DNA of 38,320 nucleotides from the NCBI GenBank assembly GCA_003140095.1, contig PLIU01000379.1:1-38320 (forward strand), read 5' to 3'. The number at the start of each line of letters is the position of its first letter. The stretch's first letter is position 1. Of the stretch, positions 1 to 7,136 are shown piece after piece. The stretch is from Verrucomicrobiales bacterium (GTDB lineage: Bacteria > Verrucomicrobiota > Verrucomicrobiia > Limisphaerales > Palsa-1400). The translations under genes and the position numbers were made by a program. The notes under the pieces are model-generated. The model saw nothing but the letters and a program-made list of their open reading frames with translations, was not told the origin of the DNA and ran no database searches.

Positions 1-1
1 T

Positions 2-118
2 TATTTACGGATAAGCTCTAAGGAAATCGAGGATCTGAAAAAGCGATTCGAAGCCAGGGATGCCGCCGCTCCCAAATCCCGGTCGAAAAGCAAGACTGCC
101 AAGAAAGAGGGGAGTTAG
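2..118 (+). CDS. C-terminal tail of an unidentified protein (5' truncated)
   Basis: An open frame runs from the left edge to a TAG at 116-118 and gives 38 residues. The visible piece has a charged helical stretch (KEIEDLKKRFEARD) followed by a Lys/Ser/Ala-rich tail, as is common at the C terminus of DNA- or RNA-binding proteins. Its stop overlaps the stop of the convergent ThuA-like gene by three bases. The body of the gene lies outside the window, so no function can be assigned. That it is coding at all is inferred from the low-complexity basic tail and the tight convergent junction. Confidence 0.5.
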   Translation, partial: YLRISSKEIEDLKKRFEARDAAAPKSRSKSKTAKKEGS

Positions 119-936
119 GATTTTTTCCCTGCCGCGTTTTCCTGTCCGTAACCGGGCATGGGCAGGCCGTTGTCGTCCAATTTGCCGCAGGCCCACAGCA
201 ACCCGCGCGTGACAAGATCCAGGTAGGTGTCGCTGCCCATCGTTTTGTCGCCGTGGCCCAGCGTGGTGCCAAAGACGCGCGCCTTGCCGTAGGTGTTGAC
301 CCAAACGCAAACATTGGGCGTGTTGGTAACACCGATGCCCTTGGCCAGCGGCACGCAATCCGGCCACAATTTGACGATGCGGTACAGCTCATCCGGTTCC
401 GGGTCCTGCCAGGTGGCGGGAAATCCTTTCATGACGGGATGATCGGGGTTGATATTGATGACCTCGAAAGGCCTGGCGTTTTCGTGGTTGTAGGAACTGA
501 CGCCCAAGAGTTTGCGCCATTCATCGGTTTTGGAATTGCGATAGCTGTGGGTCGAACAATGAATCATCACCGCCGGGATGCCGTCGAAGTGCCCCTTGAC
601 AATATGATTGACGAAATCCACGTTGGTCACGTCGCCGAAACACTCGTTATGCACGATCACGTCGTAACCTTTGGTCCAGTCGGGCTTTTCGTAAATGCTC
701 ATGCGATGGTTCCGTGTCCCGCCACTGTTGACGCTGCCGCCCTCGAAGAGGATATCCCAGGTAACATGGGCGCGCGCGCTGATGCCTTCCGTCAATATTT
801 TTTTCTGCTGGTCATAATCGTGGCAGCAGCCGCCGGTGACCAGGAGGGCGCGGATGGGTTCCGCCGCGCGCGGGGCCGGCGCGCCGGCCAGGGCCAGGAG
901 GGCAAGGCCAAGGCATCGGAGGGTGGTCAGTCTCAT
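115..936 (-). CDS. Secreted ThuA-like domain protein
   Basis: A 273-residue protein with an N-terminal signal peptide (about residues 1-25, hydrophobic LGLALLALAG then APRAAEP) followed by one ThuA-like domain, a class I glutamine-amidotransferase-like fold. Family features visible include the first strand RALLVTGGCCHDY, the YDVIVHNECFGDV strand, GIPAVMIHCSTHSYR at the nucleophile-elbow position, the HPVMKGFP segment, and the late GKARVFGTTLGHGDKTM motif. ThuA proteins are linked to sugar (trehalose) use, but their reaction is poorly defined. It starts three bases after the isomerase-like gene on the same strand, so the two are probably co-transcribed. Export suggests a periplasmic role in carbohydrate metabolism; that is inference. 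Confidence 0.88.
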   Translation of the reverse strand: MRLTTLRCLGLALLALAGAPAPRAAEPIRALLVTGGCCHDYDQQKKILTEGISARAHVTWDILFEGGSVNSGGTRNHRMSIYEKPDWTKGYDVIVHNECFGDVTNVDFVNHIVKGHFDGIPAVMIHCSTHSYRNSKTDEWRKLLGVSSYNHENARPFEVININPDHPVMKGFPATWQDPEPDELYRIVKLWPDCVPLAKGIGVTNTPNVCVWVNTYGKARVFGTTLGHGDKTMGSDTYLDLVTRGLLWACGKLDDNGLPMPGYGQENAAGKKS

Positions 937-939
937 AGA

Positions 940-1866
940 TTAAATGTCGCAGATTTTAACTGCCTCGCTCAGGGATGCCACTTTATCCCGTGTGGGGATG
1001 AATTCCTGGCCGACCCAACCTTGGTAGCCGGTTTCCAAAATCGCCTTCATGACGCCGGGGTAATTGATTTCCTGCGAATCGTCGATTTCGTTGCGGCCCG
1101 GGTTGCCCGCCGTGTGATAATGGGCAATGTAGGGATGATACTGGCGAATGCGCGCGATCAGGTCGCCGTGCATGATCTGCACGTGATAAATGTCAAACAA
1201 AAGTTTCACCCGTTCGGAGCCGACCTGGCGGCAAATCTCGACGGCGTGGTCGAAGTCGTCGCAGAAATAATCCGGATGCCCTTTCATGTTGATGTTCACG
1301 CGGGAATTGAGCATTTCCAGGCAGAGGGTGACCTTTTTCTGTTCCGCATAGCCGGTGATTTTTTTCAATCCCTCGACCATGTTCCTGGTGGCGTCTTCGG
1401 TCGTCAAGCCACGGCGAAAGCCGGAAAAGGTGATGACGTTTTTGAAGCCGGCCGCCGCGGTTTGATCTATGCTCTGCCGGAGAAGCCGGATGCACTCGTC
1501 ATGTTCGCTTGGATGGGCGAAGCCCCTGTTGAATCCGTGGCTGGGACTGATGGCGCAGACCAGCCCGCGTTTCGTCAACTCGGGCCAAAACTCCGGCGCC
1601 ACCAACTCCACCGAAGCCATGCCCAAATCGGCCGCGTGTCCGGCTAATTCGGGCGGCTTCATGGGATCGAAGCACCAATGGATGACCGATTGCTGTATGC
1701 GTCCGTGGCGGACTTTATAAAGCTCCGCCGGTTTCGCCTCGTCCGCCGCCGAGGCCCTCAGCGCGTCCGCGCCGCTGGACAAGGCCAAGGCTCCCGCAGC
1801 CAATCGCCTAAAGGCGCCGCGCCGGCTGAGACCAGGGGTTTGCTCAAGGGAATCCGTGTCTTTCAT
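940..1866 (-). CDS. Hydroxypyruvate isomerase-like TIM-barrel protein with Tat-like leader
   Basis: A sugar-phosphate isomerase/epimerase-family (AP endonuclease 2-like TIM barrel) protein of about 308 residues. The N terminus has a twin-arginine leader (LSRRGAFRRLAAGALALSSG, then ASA), so export in folded form is likely. The metal and catalytic positions of the hydroxypyruvate isomerase subgroup can be read: LCLEMLNSR (Glu), LLFDIYHVQ (Asp and His), YHTAGNPGRNEID (His) and VGQEFIP (Glu). The ATG at 1866 is used here; a GTG five codons upstream (1881) is possible, and neither has a clear Shine-Dalgarno. It lies directly upstream of the ThuA-like gene. The exact substrate is unknown; exported relatives in this phylum act in uncharacterised sugar pathways. 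Confidence 0.86.
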   Translation of the reverse strand: MKDTDSLEQTPGLSRRGAFRRLAAGALALSSGADALRASAADEAKPAELYKVRHGRIQQSVIHWCFDPMKPPELAGHAADLGMASVELVAPEFWPELTKRGLVCAISPSHGFNRGFAHPSEHDECIRLLRQSIDQTAAAGFKNVITFSGFRRGLTTEDATRNMVEGLKKITGYAEQKKVTLCLEMLNSRVNINMKGHPDYFCDDFDHAVEICRQVGSERVKLLFDIYHVQIMHGDLIARIRQYHPYIAHYHTAGNPGRNEIDDSQEINYPGVMKAILETGYQGWVGQEFIPTRDKVASLSEAVKICDI

Positions 1867-1939
1867 AATGCCAGTCTGCACTTAGGCGATGGAATTGGAC
1901 AGAAGATTCACGCCTTCCGCCGCAACGCCACCATGCCCG

Positions 1940-2395
1940 CTAATCCGCCGCAGGGCCGTTCAAACGCCCGCTCTGCAGCGCGCCCGCCAATTGCAATCCA
2001 TAGCCGACCACAGCCAGAACGATGCCGATGCTGACATGCCGCAAATCGCGCGCCAATACATAGAACAGAACCAGCGCTCCCGCGACCAAACAGGCCAGGA
2101 TCGCGCGCCGCAAGGTCTGTTCATGCGGATTCCCGACCAAGTAGGGCAGCGCCGCCGCCACGCCGAGAATCAAGACCAGCCAGCCCAAGCCGTGTTGAAT
2201 ATGCCCGCCGGAAATGCTGAGGGTCGGAGCGTCCGATAGAAAGTGAGTGGGAAATCCTGGCACCGTGCGGTCCACCTCCGCCTTAAGATTGATGCTGTAC
2301 CAGGGCAGGAAAAACCCGATCAATAACAGCAAGGTTCCGATCAGCGCCAGCTTCTGCGGCGGGGCGGCGGCGCCTTTGGAGGGGCTCGGCTTCAT
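1940..2395 (-). CDS. Small polytopic membrane protein of unknown function
   Basis: A 151-residue protein with a short basic N terminus ([15 protein letters not shown]) and about four predicted membrane helices: residues ~16-35, ~69-89, ~96-112 and ~118-138. An extracytoplasmic loop lies between helices 1 and 2 (about residues 36-67). I do not recognise the family, and no catalytic motif is visible. It sits upstream of the isomerase-like gene on the same strand, 73 bases away, and diverges from nuoB. It is not NuoA: it lacks the conserved YECGFEP-type loop and is on the other strand. Confidence 0.7.
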   Translation of the reverse strand: MKPSPSKGAAAPPQKLALIGTLLLLIGFFLPWYSINLKAEVDRTVPGFPTHFLSDAPTLSISGGHIQHGLGWLVLILGVAAALPYLVGNPHEQTLRRAILACLVAGALVLFYVLARDLRHVSIGIVLAVVGYGLQLAGALQSGRLNGPAAD

Positions 2396-2510
2396 TGATC
2401 TTGTCGTCTTAAGAACTCACTGTCGAAATAGCACATTCCAGGCGCACAAAGCAATCCACAACGAAAGATCTGACCTGGGCCGGAAGCTTGTGAAAAAAAG
2501 CACAAAGTTC

Positions 2511-2539
2511 TTGCCTCGCTGTGGATTCAGATGTTTAGT
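2511..2539 (+). promoter_or_regulatory. Candidate sigma70-type promoter of the nuo operon
   Basis: TTGCCT (2511-2516) and TTTAGT (2534-2539) are separated by 17 bases, 28 bases upstream of the nuoB ATG. A small inverted repeat, TTGTG (2488-2492) and CACAA (2501-2505) around an A-rich spacer, lies just upstream and could be an operator. Both are weak matches and are reported because the operon must start in this 172-base divergent gap. Confidence 0.3.
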
Positions 2540-2567
2540 ACAGGCATGGTTCAGGTTTCCGCAGACC

Positions 2568-3077
2568 ATGCAAACAAGAACTGAAATCGGCTATAATTCA
2601 AAAGTTGAGGGAGATGTGGTCCACACACGGTTGGACTCGGCCATCAATTGGTTCCGCAAGAACTCGCTCTGGCCCATGCCCATGGGCCTGGCCTGCTGCG
2701 CCATCGAGTTGATGGCCGCCGGCGCCAGCCGCTTCGACATCGCCCGCTTCGGCGCGGAGGTGATGCGCTTTTCCCCCAGGCAGTCGGACGTGATGATCGT
2801 GGCCGGCACTGTCACTTATAAAATGGCCACCGCCGTACGCCGGATATACGAGCAAATGGCCGAGCCGAAATGGGTCATCGCCATGGGCGCCTGCGCCTCG
2901 ACGGGGGGGATGTACCGCAGTTACGCGGTGCTGCAAGGGGTCGATCACATTATCCCTGTCGATGTTTATGTGGCCGGTTGTCCGCCGCGCCCGGAGGCGT
3001 TGCTGGATGCGTTGATCAAACTGCAGGGGAAGGTGAGCCGGGAGCCATTTCTTGCCCTGCAAATGCGGGGCGACTGA
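2568..3077 (+). CDS. nuoB: NADH-quinone oxidoreductase subunit B
   Basis: A 169-residue subunit carrying the terminal [4Fe-4S] cluster N2, which passes electrons to quinone at the junction of the peripheral and membrane arms. The cluster ligands are visible: adjacent Cys43-Cys44 ([10 protein letters not shown]), Cys109 (MGACASTGG) and Cys138 ([15 protein letters not shown]). The open frame extends upstream to 2247, but the ATG at 2568 gives normal length and homology-like sequence begins there; the upstream extension is antisense to a membrane-protein gene and is not NuoB-like. It is the first nuo gene present; nuoA, which normally precedes it, is missing. Confidence 0.97.
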   Translation: MQTRTEIGYNSKVEGDVVHTRLDSAINWFRKNSLWPMPMGLACCAIELMAAGASRFDIARFGAEVMRFSPRQSDVMIVAGTVTYKMATAVRRIYEQMAEPKWVIAMGACASTGGMYRSYAVLQGVDHIIPVDVYVAGCPPRPEALLDALIKLQGKVSREPFLALQMRGD

Positions 3078-3104
3078 GCGCCCGACAGATTTACGGAAAT
3101 TCTC

Positions 3105-3725
3105 ATGGCCGCACGCGAGCTTGCGCAACAATTAAAGACGCGGTTCGGAGACCTGATCTCCGAACCGGCCGAGTTTCGCGGCGAAATCACCGTCCAACTC
3201 TCCGCTGCGGACCGCATCGCGGAGATTTGCGATTTCGCCAAAAAGCAGCTCGGCTTTGATTTCCTGGTCGATGTCAGCAGCCTCGACAATTACGGGAACG
3301 ACCCGCGCTTCACCGTCGTATATCATCTCTACGGCTACGGGCATCATTGCCCTTTGCGAATCAAGACCGGCGTGGGGGAGGAGGAATCGGAATTGCCGAC
3401 GGTGACGGGAGTCTGGAAGACGGCAGATTGGCACGAGCGGGAGGTGTACGACATGATGGGCATCCGTTTTCGCGGCCACCCGGATTTGCGCAGGATCTTG
3501 ATGTGGGAGGGCTACCCGTATTTTCCGTTGCGCAAGGATTTTCCGCTCTCCGGCAAGCCGTCCGAAGTGCCCGAAGTGGCCTTCACCAAGCCAGCGCCGA
3601 TGGAAGGCGGGCCGTTTGTCACCATTGCCGGAGGCGCGACCAGCACGGCGCGCGAACCGCGCGTGCGGGAGCCGGAAACGGGTGGCCAGGCAACCGTTGT
3701 TGCGCCGAGTAAGGAGGGGAAGTAA
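3105..3725 (+). CDS. nuoC: NADH-quinone oxidoreductase subunit C
   Basis: A 206-residue 30-kDa-type subunit of the peripheral arm that packs against NuoD and NuoB and carries no cofactor. The diagnostic block is present: DWHEREVYDMMGIRFRGHP followed by LRRILMWEGYPYFPLRKDFPL. The last 40 or so residues (ATSTAREPRVREPETGG...) are a low-complexity, probably disordered extension. It is a separate gene, not a NuoCD fusion. Its stop (3723-3725) is one base from the start of the inserted retropepsin-like gene, implying co-transcription. Confidence 0.96.
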   Translation: MAARELAQQLKTRFGDLISEPAEFRGEITVQLSAADRIAEICDFAKKQLGFDFLVDVSSLDNYGNDPRFTVVYHLYGYGHHCPLRIKTGVGEEESELPTVTGVWKTADWHEREVYDMMGIRFRGHPDLRRILMWEGYPYFPLRKDFPLSGKPSEVPEVAFTKPAPMEGGPFVTIAGGATSTAREPRVREPETGGQATVVAPSKEGK

Positions 3726-3726
3726 C

Positions 3727-4227
3727 ATGGGCGTGTTCAAAGTCGGCTGTCTCATCAAGAATCAGGTTGACCGCGAAAAATCGGTGAAAATTCCGCGACT
3801 GATGGTGGACACCGGCAGCGATGCGAACTGGATTGCACGGAAGCTTTTGGAACAGATCGAGATCAAAGTGGAGAAACGTTTGCCATATCAGATGGCGAAT
3901 GGCCAATATGTTTATCGGGACGTCGGCTTCGCCATTATTCGCGTTGACCAGCGGGAAACCGTGGACGAAGTGGTCTTTGCGGAACAGGGTGATTTCTTGC
4001 TTCTTGGCGCGCGCGCCTTGGAAGGTTTGTTGCTCTGGGTTGACGCAAGGAATAAAAAACTGATTGAAATCGAGGCGGGACCAATCGCCAAGGTCGTGGC
4101 GCCCGGCAAGGTCCCGCCCGACAAAGACAAACCATTCTACGCTGGCTTGATTATCCAAGGCGAAGGCGGTCCGCCACCTGTGGTTGGAGTCGGACCCGAA
4201 AAAAGAATCCGACGAAAGCAAAAATGA
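3727..4227 (+). CDS. Retropepsin-like (clan AA) aspartic protease domain protein inside the nuo operon
   Basis: A 166-residue single-domain protein. The aspartic protease signature LMVDTGSDANWI places the catalytic Asp at residue 28, and a second family block LLLGARALEGLLLWVD followed by KKLIEI resembles the C-terminal strand-helix of bacterial retropepsin-like proteins, which act as homodimers. There is no signal peptide or membrane helix, so it should be cytoplasmic; the tail is basic (KRIRRKQK). It starts one base after the nuoC stop, and its TGA overlaps the nuoD ATG (ATGA at 4224-4227), so translation is probably coupled to nuo subunits. The ATG at 3727 is preferred over upstream in-frame starts within nuoC. 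Substrate unknown. Confidence 0.85.
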   Translation: MGVFKVGCLIKNQVDREKSVKIPRLMVDTGSDANWIARKLLEQIEIKVEKRLPYQMANGQYVYRDVGFAIIRVDQRETVDEVVFAEQGDFLLLGARALEGLLLWVDARNKKLIEIEAGPIAKVVAPGKVPPDKDKPFYAGLIIQGEGGPPPVVGVGPEKRIRRKQK

Positions 4228-5495
4228 GTTCCGTGCAGGACATTGCAATCAAAGATCCGGCGGCCCGCGCGGCGGAGGCACCGGAGGAGTTGCAGGATAT
4301 TCACGGCGAGAAAATGATCCTGAACATGGGGCCGTCCCACCCCGCCACGCACGGCGTGCTCAGGATCGTGCTGGAATTGGACGGTGAAATCATCACCAAG
4401 GCGACACCGGACATCGGCTATTTGCATCGCGGCGACGAGAAGATCGCCGAAAGCATGACCTACAACCAGTTCATCCCTTACACGGATCGGCTGGATTATC
4501 TCGCGCCCCTGGCCAATAACGTGGCTTACGCCCTGGCAGTCGAAAAATTGATGGGCATCGACCGGGCGCTGCCGCCGCGCTGCCAATACATCCGGGTGAT
4601 GTGCTGCGAACTGGCGCGGATTTCGGCGCATTTGCTGGGCTTGGGATCCATGGCAATGGACGTCGGGGCGTTGACTGTTTTCTTATATACGTTTACGCAG
4701 CGGGAAACCATTTACAATTTGATCGAGTCGCTGACGGGGGCGCGCTTCACCACTTCCTTCACGCGCGTGGGCGGAGTGGCGCGGGATCTGCCGCCGGCAT
4801 GGGTTGGGCAATGCCGGCAATTCCTGACTGAAGTCGTCGTCAACATTGACGAGTCGGAGCAATTGCTCACGCGCAACAAAATCTTTGTCGATCGCACGCG
4901 GGACATTGGCCACATCTCGCGCGAGGCGGCGATTGACTACGGCCTGACCGGCCCCAATCTGCGCGGCAGCGGAATGGAGTTCGACTTGCGCAAGGCCCAT
5001 CCCTACCTGGTCTATGACCAGTTGGAATTTGAGGTGCCGACAGGGTCGGTCGGGGATTGTTACGATCGTTACATGGTGCGGATCGAAGAGATGCGGCAAA
5101 GCGTGCTTATTTTGCGGCAGTGCCTGGACAAAATTCCCGGCGGGGCCGACAACACGACCAAAGAGCCGGTCGAAATCGCCGACGGCAAGATTGTGCTGCC
5201 CACCAAGAAAAAGGTGCTCACCAGCATGGAGGAATTGATCCATCAGTTCATCCTGGTGACCGAGGGACCCAACGCGCCGGCCGGCGAGGTGTATTTCGGC
5301 GCGGAGAATCCGAAGGGCGAGTTGGGCTTTTATATTCACAGCAAGGGCGGAGGCACGCCGCACCGGTTGAAAATCCGGGCGCCGTCGTTTTCCAACCTGA
5401 GCATCCTGCCGCATTTGCTGCCGGGCCACATGCTCAGCGATACGGTGCCGATTTTTGGTTCGCTCGATTTCGTCATGGGGGAGTGCGACCGCTAA
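4224..5495 (+). CDS. nuoD: NADH-quinone oxidoreductase subunit D
   Basis: A 423-residue 49-kDa-type subunit that forms most of the quinone-binding cavity with NuoB. Typical blocks are visible: MGPSHPATHGVLR near residues 34-46, the DIGYLHRGDEKIAE segment, the TYNQFIPYTDRLDY stretch with the quinone-site Tyr, and the C-terminal HLLPGHMLSDTVPIFGSLD ending in GECDR. The first 25 or so residues are a variable Ala/Glu-rich leader. The start overlaps the protease gene stop by four bases (ATGA). Confidence 0.97.
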   Translation: MSSVQDIAIKDPAARAAEAPEELQDIHGEKMILNMGPSHPATHGVLRIVLELDGEIITKATPDIGYLHRGDEKIAESMTYNQFIPYTDRLDYLAPLANNVAYALAVEKLMGIDRALPPRCQYIRVMCCELARISAHLLGLGSMAMDVGALTVFLYTFTQRETIYNLIESLTGARFTTSFTRVGGVARDLPPAWVGQCRQFLTEVVVNIDESEQLLTRNKIFVDRTRDIGHISREAAIDYGLTGPNLRGSGMEFDLRKAHPYLVYDQLEFEVPTGSVGDCYDRYMVRIEEMRQSVLILRQCLDKIPGGADNTTKEPVEIADGKIVLPTKKKVLTSMEELIHQFILVTEGPNAPAGEVYFGAENPKGELGFYIHSKGGGTPHRLKIRAPSFSNLSILPHLLPGHMLSDTVPIFGSLDFVMGECDR

Positions 5496-5519
5496 CAAAA
5501 AACCGAAAGGATACGAGTT

Positions 5520-5888
5520 ATGGATAAGCCTGTTAATCAAATTGTTTGGTGTGACATCCCGGCGAAAAACCTTGATCGCGCCGTCAAGTTCTACAGCGCG
5601 GTGCTGGGCCTGAAAATCGAGAAGCAATCGTTTTCGGGGAAGGAATTCGCCGCCTTTGGGCACGAAAATGGGGTGGGCTGCGGCCTGTTTGCGGGCGACG
5701 AAATTCAGCCTGCGGCCCACGGACCGCTGATCTATCTCAATTGCCAGGGGCGCCTGGACGCGGCGGCGGCGGCGGTCGAGCCGAATGGCGGCAAGATTGT
5801 GCAGCCCAAGCACCAGATCGGCCCTTATGGTTTTCGCGTGGTGATACTGGACAGCGAAGGCAACCGCGTGGCGCTGCATTCAACATAA
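5520..5888 (+). CDS. VOC (glyoxalase/bleomycin-resistance fold) family protein
   Basis: A 122-residue single vicinal-oxygen-chelate domain with two beta-alpha-beta-beta-beta halves: VNQIVWCDIPAKNLDRAVKF with YSAVLGLKIE in the first, and GRLDAAAAAVEPNGGKIV followed by YGFRVVILDSEGNRVALHS in the second. Members bind a divalent metal and catalyse diverse reactions or bind small molecules; the substrate cannot be told here. It lies 24 bases after nuoD and 7 bases before nuoE, in the operon direction, so it is probably co-transcribed. VOC proteins are not complex I subunits; a metabolic or stress role is inference. Confidence 0.85.
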   Translation: MDKPVNQIVWCDIPAKNLDRAVKFYSAVLGLKIEKQSFSGKEFAAFGHENGVGCGLFAGDEIQPAAHGPLIYLNCQGRLDAAAAAVEPNGGKIVQPKHQIGPYGFRVVILDSEGNRVALHST

Positions 5889-5895
5889 CGAGAAC

Positions 5896-6381
5896 ATGAG
5901 TTTTTCGGCGCCACCGGAATTGGAAGCGGAACTGGACGAGGTAACAACGCATTACCCGCAGAAGCGGAGCGCGTCGCTGATGTTTCTGCATGCCATTCAG
6001 GAACGGTTCGGCTGCATTTCTCCTGAGGCCATGGAGTGGACGGCCAGGAAGCTGGGATTGGAGCCGATCAACATTTACGAACTGGTGACTTTTTACCCCA
6101 TGTTCCGCCAGGAGAAGGTGGGCCAATACCACATCAAAGTGTGCCGGACATTAAGTTGCGCCCTGGGCGGCAGCGGGGAATTGCGTGAGCATCTATGTCG
6201 GAAGCTGGGGCTGGACGCGGCGGAGCAGGGTGCGCAAACGACGCCGGACGGCAAATACACGGTCGAGTTTGTCGAGTGCCTGGCCAATTGCGGCACGGCG
6301 CCGGTGATGATGGTCAACGAGGAGCTTTACGAAGAGGTCTCAAAACAAAAGGCCGATGACATCATCGGGAAGTGCAAATGA
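5896..6381 (+). CDS. nuoE: NADH-quinone oxidoreductase subunit E
   Basis: A 161-residue 24-kDa-type thioredoxin-fold subunit carrying the [2Fe-2S] cluster N1a in the NADH-oxidising module. The ligands are in place: Cys83 and Cys88 (VCRTLSCALGG) and Cys128 and Cys132 (VECLANCGTAP). The N-terminal helical part (YPQKRSASLMFLHAIQERFG) is also typical. The start is seven bases after the VOC stop. It is separated from its partner nuoF by a 755-base stretch holding other genes and a reverse-strand tRNA. Confidence 0.96.
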   Translation: MSFSAPPELEAELDEVTTHYPQKRSASLMFLHAIQERFGCISPEAMEWTARKLGLEPINIYELVTFYPMFRQEKVGQYHIKVCRTLSCALGGSGELREHLCRKLGLDAAEQGAQTTPDGKYTVEFVECLANCGTAPVMMVNEELYEEVSKQKADDIIGKCK

Positions 6382-6433
6382 AAATCACGTCCTCGAGTTC
6401 CATTCTAGCAAATCCAAGTGAACCCTGAAAAAC

Positions 6434-6631
6434 ATGAAAACGACAATGAAGGATTGGCCGATAGTTTACAATCGGATCAAACGAGTGCGCGGATTCGACG
6501 AACACGAAAAAATCCTCCACGCGCGAAGCCTCGCGGCGACGCCCGACGAGCGATGGCAGATGAACGTGACCTTTCTCCGCTCGCTCGGCTTATGGGGGCG
6601 CTCGGGACGGAAAAAATTGAGTTCCTCCTGA
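6434..6631 (+). CDS. Small protein upstream of a nucleotidyltransferase-like gene
   Basis: A 65-residue charged protein; ATG at 6434, or in-frame ATG at 6446. The central part (HARSLAATPDERWQMNVTFLRSL) resembles the short helical proteins that often precede nucleotidyltransferase-fold genes and share a TPEER-like segment. Its 3' end overlaps the next gene by about 79 bases in another frame. It may be the small partner of a two-gene toxin-antitoxin-like unit; this is by analogy only. It sits 52 bases after nuoE in the operon direction. Confidence 0.5.
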   Translation: MKTTMKDWPIVYNRIKRVRGFDEHEKILHARSLAATPDERWQMNVTFLRSLGLWGRSGRKKLSSS

Positions 6632-7002
6632 TCGGTATGTCTGCCGCCATTTTTCAAGGCGTGCCCGGCTCAACGATCGACGTTGATTTTTGGATAAACC
6701 TGCCGGAAGGGCAGTATATGCGCCCCATGAGGATCGCATTGGCGCAAGGTGCAAAGATGCTGCGAAATACAGTGCTCGAGTTGAGCGACGAAACATTGGT
6801 CAATTTCGTTTATTCAGTGACGGGCCTTGGGTCATTCGCCACTGAGTATGGCAGGGCGATATGGCTGCCATTCCACGGTTTGACCATTGCTGTTTTGCCC
6901 TTGGAGAGAATTCGAAAGAGCAAACTGGTTGTTGGCAGGCCCAAGGATTTGGTGCATGTGCATCAAATTGAGAGTACGCTGAAGCTCAAACGCGCGAAAT
7001 GA
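6553..7002 (+). CDS. Nucleotidyltransferase-fold protein (AbiEii/MNT-like)
   Basis: About 149 residues. The N-terminal part follows the nucleotidyltransferase fold: a helix (PLARLMGALG), strand (IEFLLIGMSAAIFQG), then the STIDVDFWI strand with the two-Asp metal-binding pattern (T-x-D-x-D), and later the KSKLVVGRPKDLVHV segment common in this family. Many relatives are toxins or antitoxins acting on nucleotides or tRNA. The start is uncertain: 6553 fits the fold, 6592 is possible, and the frame is open back to 6418. It overlaps the small upstream gene and stops 14 bases before the 3' end of the opposite-strand tRNA-Gln gene. Confidence 0.7.
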   Translation: MADERDLSPLARLMGALGTEKIEFLLIGMSAAIFQGVPGSTIDVDFWINLPEGQYMRPMRIALAQGAKMLRNTVLELSDETLVNFVYSVTGLGSFATEYGRAIWLPFHGLTIAVLPLERIRKSKLVVGRPKDLVHVHQIESTLKLKRAK

Positions 7003-7016
7003 ACGTCATCATGAAT

Positions 7017-7090
7017 TGGCTGCCCGACATGGATTTGAACCATGACAAACAGATTCAGAGTCTGTTGTGCTACCGTTACACCATCGGGCA
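7017..7090 (-). tRNA. tRNA-Gln (anticodon CUG)
   Basis: Read on the minus strand from 7090 to 7017 the 74 bases fold as a complete cloverleaf. Acceptor stem TGCCCGA pairs with TCGGGCA. The D arm is GTGT/GCAC with loop AACGGTA. The anticodon stem ACAGA/TCTGT carries loop CTCTGAA, so the anticodon is CTG. The variable loop is four bases and the T arm is CATGG/CCATG with loop TTCAAAT. The discriminator is G and CCA is encoded. U1 and G73 are typical of bacterial tRNA-Gln. It lies between the nucleotidyltransferase-like gene and nuoF, antisense to the nuo operon. Confidence 0.95.
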
Positions 7091-7105
7091 AAAGCGCAGG
7101 ATGAA

Positions 7106-7133
7106 AATGTAAGGATTTTTTTGCTGGAGTCAA
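7106..7133 (-). promoter_or_regulatory. Promoter of tRNA-Gln, overlapping the nuoF ribosome-binding region
   Basis: On the minus strand TTGACT (7133-7128) and TACATT (7111-7106) are separated by 16 bases, placing the start of transcription near 7099, just before the tRNA 5' end at 7090. On the plus strand the same DNA holds GGAG (7126-7129), the likely Shine-Dalgarno of nuoF, whose ATG is at 7137. The -35 box therefore shares bases with the nuoF initiation region. Confidence 0.55.
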
Positions 7134-7136
7134 GTT

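Noticed and set aside
253-1647. A 464-codon open frame on the plus strand.
   Set aside because: It is antisense to the ThuA-like and isomerase-like genes, both of which have clear family motifs; its translation has no recognisable domain.
4683-5879. A 398-codon open frame on the minus strand.
   Set aside because: It is antisense to nuoD and the VOC gene and has no protein-like motif.
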